From Treponema sp. (GTDB lineage Bacteria > Spirochaetota > Spirochaetia > Treponematales > Treponemataceae), in the NCBI GenBank assembly GCA_022510885.1, contig JAFLSP010000004.1:12534-32311 (forward strand): a stretch of DNA of 19,778 bases. Direction: 5' to 3'. Of the stretch, positions 13,936-19,778 are shown in pieces. A program made the translations under genes and the position numbers. The notes below the pieces were generated by a model. That model was not told where the DNA came from. It saw only the letters and a program-made list of their open reading frames with translations, and did not search any database. Numbering within the stretch: position 1 is the stretch's first letter; the number at the start of each line of letters is the position of its first letter.

Positions 13936-14463
13936 TCACACCAATTGCCTGAATGCGTTTGCGTCCAAATATGTAGTAACGCCGTCGCTACCACACGCAT
14001 CCAACATCCGTGCGTAAGGCGCACTCTCTATACTATCGGCAGAAGTCTGCAAAATCTCCAATAATGGAACCAAAACAAACGCGCGCTCGGCAATACGCGG
14101 ATGCGGAATCTCCAAATCTGCCGCCTTCATATGTCGTGTTCCGAACAACTCAATGTCGATATCTATAGAACGCGGACCGTTCCGATATTCAACCGACCGG
14201 TCTCGCCCGAGCGAAGATTCAATATACTGGGTAGCCGCTAGCAAGTCGTATGGAGAAACGGAATCATCCACAAAGCCTGCTACGACCATATTATAAAAAT
14301 CGTCCTGTGCTTCCATGTACATCGCCCGCGTTTTATACACTGACGAGCATATGATACCATGCAACACCTCGCCAAGAGCACGCACCGCCTTCGCAAGCAG
14401 CGCGACACTCGTCATACCCTGCCACGGTCTGTTCGAGCCTAAGCCGAGCACAACAAATGTCAC
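13936..14463 (-). CDS. folK: 2-amino-4-hydroxy-6-hydroxymethyldihydropteridine pyrophosphokinase
   Basis: 175 residues. Transfers pyrophosphate from ATP to hydroxymethyl-dihydropterin in folate synthesis, cytoplasmic. Signatures: VLGLGSN at the N-terminus, SSVYKTRAMYMEAQDDFYN (about 41-59), and the ATP/Mg loop LGRDRSVEYRNGPRSIDIDI (about 85-104), followed by EIPHPRIAERAFVLVPL. The start is GTG at 14463, with AGAGG overlapping the recA stop. The gap to recA is 9 nt, so it is cotranscribed. No folP or folB is present here; recA-folK-scpAB is a housekeeping mixture rather than a pathway operon. Confidence 0.95.
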   Translation of the reverse strand: MTFVVLGLGSNRPWQGMTSVALLAKAVRALGEVLHGIICSSVYKTRAMYMEAQDDFYNMVVAGFVDDSVSPYDLLAATQYIESSLGRDRSVEYRNGPRSIDIDIELFGTRHMKAADLEIPHPRIAERAFVLVPLLEILQTSADSIESAPYARMLDACGSDGVTTYLDANAFRQLV

Positions 14464-14472
14464 CGACTGCCT

Positions 14473-15693
14473 CTAAAACAACGCATCTTTCGCACTTATA
14501 TCCGTTGCCCCAGGCATATTCGCTGTTTTCGCAGCAACAGCCGAAGCAACATTCGCCGTAGTATCTGCGGTCGATTTTACGTTCTTATCTGCTTTTGCGG
14601 CAGTTTTAGTCGATTTTTCCTGCTCAGGATACACTGGCGCGCCCTCTTTATTTTTCAACACCTGTCCGGGGAACAATTCGTTACGCAGTTGCACTTCTAG
14701 CGCGTGCCGATAATCGGCATTCTGCGCAAGGAAATTGATAGCATTCTCCTTACCTTGCCCCACTTTTTCCTCGCCACGGGTATACCAGGCACCACGCTTG
14801 TCGATGATACCGTGTTTAACCGCACTATCCAATAGTGAAGCCGTCGCACTCACGCCCTTGCCAAAATAAATATCCAACTCAACCTTGCGGAACGGTGGCG
14901 CGACCTTGTTTTTGACAACCTTGACGCGCACCCGGTTGCCCACGGCATCTTCTTCGCCCTTTCCATCTATCGATTCGATACGACGAATTTCCAGGCGCAC
15001 GGACGAATAGAACTTGAGCGCGTTACCGCCCGTCGTCGTCTCCGGGTTGCCGAACATCACGCCGATTTTCATACGGATTTGATTGATAAACACGATGATG
15101 CATTTCGACTTACCGACGATTGCCGTCAGTTTGCGCAGTGCCTGGCTCATCAGGCGCGCCTGCAAGCCCATCTGCGCCTCGCCCATGTCGCCTTCAATCT
15201 CTTTCTGCGGTGTAAGTGCGGCAACCGAATCAACCACGATGATGTCAACCGCGCCAGAGCGCACAAGACTTTCGGTAATCTCAAGTGCCTGCTCACCCGT
15301 ATCCGGCTGACTCACCCACAGTTCGTCGATGTTCACGCCCAGGTTCTTTGCATACACAGGGTCGAGCGCGTGCTCCGCATCTACGAATGCCGCTATGCCT
15401 CCCAATTTTTGCGCTTCAGCAACTGCGTGCAAGGCAAGCGTCGTTTTGCCCGAACTCTCCGGACCATACATTTCGATAATACGCCCGCGCGGATACCCTC
15501 CCACGCCCAATGCCTCGTCCAGCAGGATAGACCCAGACGGCACGACATCAACTGAAGTCACGTCCGCCTGCGTACCGAGCTTCATCAGCGAACCAGCCCC
15601 GAACTGCTTTTCAATCTGCAAGCGAGCTGCTTCGAGGGCCTTCAGTTTTTCCGACATATCCGCCGGTGCTTTTGTCTCTGTCATTTTGACCAC
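14473..15693 (-). CDS. recA: recombinase RecA
   Basis: 406 residues. ATP-dependent strand exchange in homologous recombination and repair. Walker A is GPESSGKT (77-84). The DNA-binding L2 region [20 protein letters not shown] is intact, and [17 protein letters not shown] precedes L1. The core aligns by eye with typical RecA of about 350 residues. The last ~50 residues are a low-complexity Ala/Thr/Lys tail, longer and more basic than the short acidic tail of E. coli. Start: GTG at 15693 lies 5 nt after GGGAGG; the alternative ATG at 15684 has only the weaker GGTGG. Upstream 84 nt hold repeat elements and a palindrome near the probable start of transcription. Confidence 0.98.
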   Translation of the reverse strand: MVKMTETKAPADMSEKLKALEAARLQIEKQFGAGSLMKLGTQADVTSVDVVPSGSILLDEALGVGGYPRGRIIEMYGPESSGKTTLALHAVAEAQKLGGIAAFVDAEHALDPVYAKNLGVNIDELWVSQPDTGEQALEITESLVRSGAVDIIVVDSVAALTPQKEIEGDMGEAQMGLQARLMSQALRKLTAIVGKSKCIIVFINQIRMKIGVMFGNPETTTGGNALKFYSSVRLEIRRIESIDGKGEEDAVGNRVRVKVVKNKVAPPFRKVELDIYFGKGVSATASLLDSAVKHGIIDKRGAWYTRGEEKVGQGKENAINFLAQNADYRHALEVQLRNELFPGQVLKNKEGAPVYPEQEKSTKTAAKADKNVKSTADTTANVASAVAAKTANMPGATDISAKDALF

Positions 15694-15704
15694 CTTTTCC
15701 TCCC

Positions 15705-15766
15705 GACTCTATATAGCAGTCAATATTGCATTTTTACGCATTTTTCTCAAAAAATGCGGCATTTTA
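15705..15766 (-). promoter_or_regulatory. recA upstream region: palindrome and GCATTTT repeats
   Basis: The 84-nt gap before recA contains an imperfect palindrome at 15705-15721 (GACT and AGTC arms around CTATATAG, with one extra base) that could include the -10 box, just upstream of the Shine-Dalgarno. On the + strand GCATTTT occurs at 15728, 15738 and 15759, with an inverted copy at 15750-15757. The starts are 10 and 21 bp apart, about one and two helical turns. CGCATTTTT (15737-15745) and AAAAATGCG (15750-15758) form a 9-bp hairpin. No T run follows it on the minus strand, so it is a poor terminator. An operator for a repair regulator is a guess. Confidence 0.4.
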
Positions 15767-15777
15767 CCAAGATTCTG

Positions 15778-16896
15778 TCATTCGCCCGGTTTTGCGAGCG
15801 GCTGATACACCGACCGTCCCAAAAGCGAAATCTGCCCGCCATTGTCAACGCCGACTTTCGCAAGCATCCGAACGCTGCGACTGCTGTCAATCTCCGGCTC
15901 GGGTGCGGCAGGAAAAACCACGGGCACTTTGCCTTCCACGTCATACGCCCCCTCTCCTGGCTTATAACCGACGAGCAAATCACAGCGGTACGAAGTACCA
16001 TCCAAAAACGCGTTGCTCACGCTGCCGTCCCATGCCACCCAACAGCCAACGTACAGCATCGGGTCGGACGCAACCTGCCGATAACTAAAACTGTCCGTCA
16101 ACGTATCGAATGTCGGCTCGGTCAAGTATGACAGCAAATCGTTCGCGGCACGCCGCAGGTTTGCAGACGCATTTGAATTGAGAATTCGGTTGATTTCCAC
16201 GAGCGCGGCATTGTCCCGGTAATCCAGGATATAGCGAAGCGCGTCCTCGTGCGCTTTCTGCACTTCCGCATCCGTCAGAACGTAGCGGTAGTCATGTCCC
16301 GTCCCGTCTTTCTCACGCAAATTTTTCAAATCGTCATAAGAAAGCGCGAATTGACTCAAGTCATACCGGCTGCCCGACGGCACGAATCGACGAGGAACGA
16401 CGGCACGTACCACGCACAAGCCGATAACGATACCTGCCGCAAGCGAAAACACAATGCGCACGACCGTGTAAGGATTTATCCCGATTGGCGGATAAAACCG
16501 CCGGATTTTCCCGCTGGACACCCATTCACAAATCGTCTCATAATCACCGTGGTCACGGATAAAATCCATTGCGTTTTTTGCCGTCTTGTTTCCCGGCTCA
16601 TTGCCAATAATGTCAAGATAGTAATGAAGCGCGCGCTCCGTATCGCCACGGCGCAGATACAGCACCGCCTGCCCGAGCAGCAAGTCCGTGTCCGTCATGC
16701 GTATCTTGCGCGCCTGATTGAAATATCGGTTCGCGTCTCCAAAAAGATCCATGTACAGACACGCAATGCCCGCGGTCAAATAATAAGAGAAATTGTCGCG
16801 ATACGTATCCGACGCGCCCTCAAGGACATTCATCGCCCGCGAAAACGCCCGCCGCCTAATGAGCGCTTTCGCGGTCTCCAACGCAGACTTTTTCAT
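15778..16896 (-). CDS. TPR protein with one central membrane segment, function unknown
   Basis: 372 residues without a signal peptide. Residues 5-115 form about three TPR units (RRAFSRAMNVLEGA, FGDANRYFNQARKI, GDTERALHYYLDII). A membrane segment at about 143-166 (YTVVRIVFSLAAGIVIGLCV) is bordered by basic residues, KIRR before and RR after. The part after it (170-372) is a mixed domain I do not recognise, ending GRSVYQPLAKPGE. Topology would place the TPRs in the cytoplasm and the C-terminal domain in the periplasm. ATG at 16896 overlaps the preceding stop by 4 nt. Last gene of the rpe unit, recA follows after 84 nt. Confidence 0.85.
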   Translation of the reverse strand: MKKSALETAKALIRRRAFSRAMNVLEGASDTYRDNFSYYLTAGIACLYMDLFGDANRYFNQARKIRMTDTDLLLGQAVLYLRRGDTERALHYYLDIIGNEPGNKTAKNAMDFIRDHGDYETICEWVSSGKIRRFYPPIGINPYTVVRIVFSLAAGIVIGLCVVRAVVPRRFVPSGSRYDLSQFALSYDDLKNLREKDGTGHDYRYVLTDAEVQKAHEDALRYILDYRDNAALVEINRILNSNASANLRRAANDLLSYLTEPTFDTLTDSFSYRQVASDPMLYVGCWVAWDGSVSNAFLDGTSYRCDLLVGYKPGEGAYDVEGKVPVVFPAAPEPEIDSSRSVRMLAKVGVDNGGQISLLGRSVYQPLAKPGE

Positions 16897-18086
16897 TGCC
16901 AGTTCAACTGCCTTATGCGCGCAAGGATTGCGTCAAGTTCAGCGTCCAGCCGACGGACTTCCGCACGGTCAACTTGCTTCGGGTCATCATTGAGCGCATT
17001 GATGCGGTCAATCAAGTTTTGAATATACACGAAATCGAGTTTATCGTCGCTCACCTCGGAAACAGCCGCATCAACATCACGACGTTCGTCAGAAACGGCT
17101 GCAACAATTTGCGCGTTATCCTCCAACGCATCTACAAACTGCAAACCTTTCGGAGCAACCCCGCCTGTACCCACCGCTATATAGAACGTAAGATGCGTCG
17201 TCTCTCCCGGGTTAACACTGAAATATGGCCAGTTGATGCCTGCCGCCGAATTACTGTACGTCATAATATTGGTAAAACTTTTCTCACCCCGTACCACGGG
17301 GAAGAACGCCCCGCTGCTCAGCGAGTCTCGATGGGCAAACGTAATCATCTGCGGCGACTGCATCGTCTTTCCCTCCACAAGAACTTGCGCCGTCGTATTT
17401 CCGTTGCCAGAATAGAAAAAACGCTCCCCGCTGAGTGCCGAAAACTGCTTCTCGCCGTAAATGCGCTCATGCGAAGCGGTCTCAAAGTGATACGCCTGAT
17501 TCTCCCCAAGCACGGTATCCAACACCGCGCGGACAGCAAGCGTCTGCCGATTTTTGGCAAGGTTGGTCACGTACAAAGTCAAGCGTACAACGTCAGCCTC
17601 GCCACCCCGCTCCGATGACAACAACGAGAAATCAAGCACGGATTGAAACTGTTTTTCCAGCGTATAGGCAATCTGTCCGCCAGCGTCTGTCTGCCGTACC
17701 TGTGTCTCAATGCTCGCAGCCTTATTCAGCCGATATTCCCGCTTGCCGACAAGAACAGAAAAAAACGTTGTCGAAGAATCGTCCACCGTGGAAAAAATTG
17801 CCGTCCCCTTGCCTTGAGCGTCAACCGCATATATATTGAAAGTTCCCGTATTTCCGCGCAGTACGACGCGCAACCGTCCACTTTCAAGTGTCACATTATG
17901 CTCCGGCAGATATACAATACCAAGATACTCATCCGTAAGCTTGCCGTTACGTTTTCCTTTGGTACTTACCGCAGTCTCTTGCCGTGTTTCCTCAGAATTG
18001 TCAGTATCCTGCGCACCGACATCCGCAGACTTGCACGCCGTCACGAGCCATGCTATGCAGAAGAGCACTGCCGCCCGCCGCATCAT
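16893..18086 (-). CDS. predicted lipoprotein of unknown function
   Basis: 397 residues. The signal peptide MMRRAAVLFCIAWLVTAC ends in a lipobox with C18, so a lipid-anchored envelope protein is expected. A polar, Thr/Glu-rich linker (19-50) follows. Residues 55-320 are beta-rich with many aromatic and Ser/Thr residues (VTLESGRLRVVLRG, FSTVDDSSTTFFSVLVGK, YFSVNPGETTHLTFYIAVG), which suggests a beta-sandwich. The last 60 residues are charged and helical (VRRLDAELDAILARIRQLNW). I recognise no family. GGAGGG gives 6-nt spacing to the first ATG at 18086; a second ATG directly follows. The start overlaps the upstream TPR gene by 4 nt, and the stop overlaps the next gene by 4 nt. Confidence 0.85.
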   Translation of the reverse strand: MMRRAAVLFCIAWLVTACKSADVGAQDTDNSEETRQETAVSTKGKRNGKLTDEYLGIVYLPEHNVTLESGRLRVVLRGNTGTFNIYAVDAQGKGTAIFSTVDDSSTTFFSVLVGKREYRLNKAASIETQVRQTDAGGQIAYTLEKQFQSVLDFSLLSSERGGEADVVRLTLYVTNLAKNRQTLAVRAVLDTVLGENQAYHFETASHERIYGEKQFSALSGERFFYSGNGNTTAQVLVEGKTMQSPQMITFAHRDSLSSGAFFPVVRGEKSFTNIMTYSNSAAGINWPYFSVNPGETTHLTFYIAVGTGGVAPKGLQFVDALEDNAQIVAAVSDERRDVDAAVSEVSDDKLDFVYIQNLIDRINALNDDPKQVDRAEVRRLDAELDAILARIRQLNWQ

Positions 18087-19015
18087 TTCGCGCCCTCCGT
18101 CCTGACATGCTCATCAAGCAGATATTGCAACTGACGCGCTTTGTTTTTGAGGGCTTCCACCTCGGAGTCCGCCGACAAGGGCTGACGCACATCCGGCGTC
18201 TTTGCTGAAATGGTATCGGCAACATCGTGGATGCCATCCACCTCGCCGTTAAATCCGTTCATTCCACCGCCCGTAACCGACAGTTCATCCTCCAACTCGG
18301 CAATGCGCCGCTGCGCGTCAGACAGCCGTCGTTGCAAACCGATTCTGTCCTCCGTGTCGTACACCTTGAGCTGACGTTCATATTCCTCACGGGCGGCAAG
18401 GTTCTCCTCGCCCGTCACCTTGAGCAGATACAGCAGTTTCTCCTCCCGGCTCTTCTGGTCAATCGCATCAATACGGTACTGCGCCGCGCCAACCTTAGCA
18501 TCACGCGGAAAGTCCACCACAATGCGTTCGTACAGGGCGCGCGCAGCCTCATAGTTGTACTCGGCATAGAACGACTCAGCAATCCAGTAGAGGGCGGACG
18601 CATACAGCCCGTGGTCAGGATACTGATGGCAGAAATCGCTCAACGTCAAGATGGCATTCTCGTTCTGACGCAGATAATGCTGACTCCGACCGCGTTGATA
18701 TTGTATGTACGGTGCGTACTGACTGAACGAAAACTGACGTAAAAACGCCTCGCAGTCGGCGAGTACGCCCGCGTATTCGCCCGCAAACATCTCGCTCATA
18801 ATAAGCATGTACCATGTCTCGTCAGTCGCTCCGCCGGAACCCGCAACCGCCTTGCGAAAAAAGAACATCGCGCTCGTCCAGTCCTCGTTACGATATGCCT
18901 CATAGCCAGAAATCAATGCGGCAGTTTGGTCGGAAGGCGCAGCCGCTCCCTGCGCGCCCAACGGCACAATCGTCAGACAAAAAAGCAGCGCAACACACAC
19001 ACCGTATGTCTTCAT
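18083..19015 (-). CDS. exported TPR and coiled-coil protein, function unknown
   Basis: 310 residues. The signal peptide MKTYGVCVALLFCLTIVPLG ends near AQG (21-23) with no lipobox, so the protein is periplasmic or loosely envelope-bound. Residues 32-200 hold several TPR-like units (YEAYRNEDWTSAMFFFRKAV, YNYEAARALYERIVVDFPRD), similar in pattern to BamD or CpoB (YbgF). Residues 205-250 are a heptad-rich coiled coil (EEYERQLKV to IAELEDELS), then a Gly-rich break and a short final helix (ALKNKARQLQYLLDEHV). BamD is a lipoprotein, so CpoB is the nearer analogue. ATG at 19015 overlaps the rpe stop by 4 nt. Confidence 0.85.
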   Translation of the reverse strand: MKTYGVCVALLFCLTIVPLGAQGAAAPSDQTAALISGYEAYRNEDWTSAMFFFRKAVAGSGGATDETWYMLIMSEMFAGEYAGVLADCEAFLRQFSFSQYAPYIQYQRGRSQHYLRQNENAILTLSDFCHQYPDHGLYASALYWIAESFYAEYNYEAARALYERIVVDFPRDAKVGAAQYRIDAIDQKSREEKLLYLLKVTGEENLAAREEYERQLKVYDTEDRIGLQRRLSDAQRRIAELEDELSVTGGGMNGFNGEVDGIHDVADTISAKTPDVRQPLSADSEVEALKNKARQLQYLLDEHVRTEGAK

Positions 19016-19650
19016 ACGTAAAAATCCCCCGTCAGCGAGCCGCTGAAAAATGCCGAACCAGACACCACGATGTCCGCGCCGGCCTCTACCACCGCCCGCA
19101 CAGTCCGTTCATTCACCCCGCCGTCTGCCGAAATGAGGAAGTCAAGCCCGCGCTCCTCACGCATCGCGGCAAGCCGCGCAATCTTCGTGACGCACGACGG
19201 AATAAGCTCCTGCCCGCCGAACCCCGGATTAACCGTCATCACCAGCACAAGGTCAACCTCGCCCAGCAGCTCCTCCAGCAGCGCGACAGGCGTGGACGGC
19301 ACGACGGAAACGCCCGCCTTTTTCCCCAGCGCATGGATACGCTGCACGAGCCGGTGCGCGTGCACGACCGCCTCCAGATGGAAGGTCAGCCAGTCCGCCC
19401 CTGCCTCCACAAACGAATCCACCATCGTCTCAGGCCGCTCCACCATCAGGTGCACGTCGAACGGCAAGTCCGTCAGCCGCCGAATTGACTGAATGACCGG
19501 CTGCCCGTAACTTATCTGCGGCACGAACTGCCCGTCCATCACGTCGATGTGCACGGCACTCCCCTTTTTCTCCTCAACCTGCCTGACGGCAGTGGCAAGG
19601 TCAGAAAAATCCGCAGAAAGCAACGACGGAGCTAACAAAGGCCTTTTCAT
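19012..19650 (-). CDS. rpe: ribulose-phosphate 3-epimerase
   Basis: 212 residues, a TIM barrel of normal length interconverting ribulose 5-phosphate and xylulose 5-phosphate in the pentose phosphate pathway. Visible: APSLLSADF (7-15), HIDVMDGQFVP (34-44) with metal-site H34 and D36, DVHLMVERPE (65-74) with H67, VNPGFGGQ (140-147) phosphate loop and SADGGVN (174-180) with D176. The ATG at 19650 gives the family N-terminus and has no Shine-Dalgarno. Its promoter -10 box ends 12 nt upstream, so the mRNA leader is only about 6-7 nt. First gene of a four-gene unit joined by ATGA overlaps. Confidence 0.96.
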   Translation of the reverse strand: MKRPLLAPSLLSADFSDLATAVRQVEEKKGSAVHIDVMDGQFVPQISYGQPVIQSIRRLTDLPFDVHLMVERPETMVDSFVEAGADWLTFHLEAVVHAHRLVQRIHALGKKAGVSVVPSTPVALLEELLGEVDLVLVMTVNPGFGGQELIPSCVTKIARLAAMREERGLDFLISADGGVNERTVRAVVEAGADIVVSGSAFFSGSLTGDFYV

Positions 19651-19662
19651 ATACTGCTAAGA

Positions 19663-19691
19663 ATTATAGCAGATAATGGGTATATTGTAAA
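19663..19691 (-). promoter_or_regulatory. sigma70-type promoter of the rpe unit
   Basis: On the minus strand TTTACA (19691-19686), 17 nt, then a perfect TATAAT (19668-19663). Expected start about 19656. An inverted repeat CTGCTA/TAGCAG (19654-19659 and 19667-19672) straddles the -10 box and the start of transcription, placed like a repressor site. Confidence 0.85.
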
Positions 19692-19709
19692 CTATGCTTT
19701 CTGCCGCCA

Positions 19710-19754
19710 CAAACAAAAAGGCTGCGCTTGCCGAAAAACGCCTCACGCAGCCTT
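19710..19754 (-). terminator. minus-strand intrinsic terminator of a gene beyond the right edge
   Basis: Read on the minus strand, AAGGCTGCG (19754-19746) pairs with CGCAGCCTT (19726-19718) and is followed by TTTTGTTTG. It would end transcription arriving from outside the window, just before the rpe promoter. No coding region is seen between 19692 and 19778. Confidence 0.8.
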
Positions 19755-19778
19755 ATAGCGATTTGTAAATCAAAACGA

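Noticed and set aside
15079..15555. 158-aa frame on the + strand
   Set aside because: Lies wholly opposite the conserved recA core.
16249..17022. 257-aa frame on the + strand
   Set aside because: Arg/His-rich shadow opposite the TPR and lipoprotein genes; no ribosome site or recognisable domain.
18814..19488. 224-aa frame on the + strand
   Set aside because: Shadow of rpe and the TPR gene, with low-complexity His/Arg/Pro content.

Overview
The window looks like a piece of a Treponema-type spirochete chromosome with moderately high GC. The strongest evidence is two tandem core flagellins of about 285 aa (FlaB type, with short central regions) followed by flaG and fliD. From memory this resembles the flaB1/flaB3/fliD neighbourhood of Treponema pallidum. 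The tRNA has no encoded CCA, and there are several secreted or TPR proteins of the kind spirochetes carry. I cannot name the species.

Left part, + strand (1-4693): a sigma70-type promoter drives a tRNA-CAU with its own terminator. Next come ornithine carbamoyltransferase, a small exported protein of unknown function, and an NrnA-like DHH phosphoesterase, with hairpin terminators after the last two. A 402-nt gap follows. It holds a striking array of T-tracts repeated every ~10.3 bp (about 26 steps, 2790-3055), and then a consensus-grade sigma54 (-24/-12) promoter directly before a 303-aa protein that looks faintly like a sigma factor. The XTP/dITP pyrophosphatase RdgB follows it.

Middle, + strand (4694-12589): this is a flagellar block. 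The first flagellin has a sigma28-like promoter and a long structured leader with GGA-containing hairpins. The order is flaB, strong hairpin, flaB, terminator, flaG, fliD, an unknown 197-aa protein and a membrane-anchored PilZ (c-di-GMP receptor) protein. The hairpins after each flagellin could keep the abundant filament subunits expressed above the scarce cap proteins. A new promoter then drives an apparently leaderless 88-aa gene, overlapped by tsaE and tsaB (tRNA t6A synthesis).

Right part, - strand (12593-19650): two convergent-facing transcription units read leftward. rpe and three envelope-type proteins (TPR, lipoprotein, TPR with a membrane segment) are joined by three successive 4-nt ATGA overlaps. 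After an 84-nt regulatory gap come recA, folK, scpA and scpB, spaced by 8-15 nt. scpB ends only 3 nt from the end of tsaB. The right edge carries a minus-strand terminator for a gene outside the window.

No CRISPR array, insertion sequence, phage gene or rRNA was seen. The most unusual element is the helically phased T-tract array beside the sigma54 promoter.
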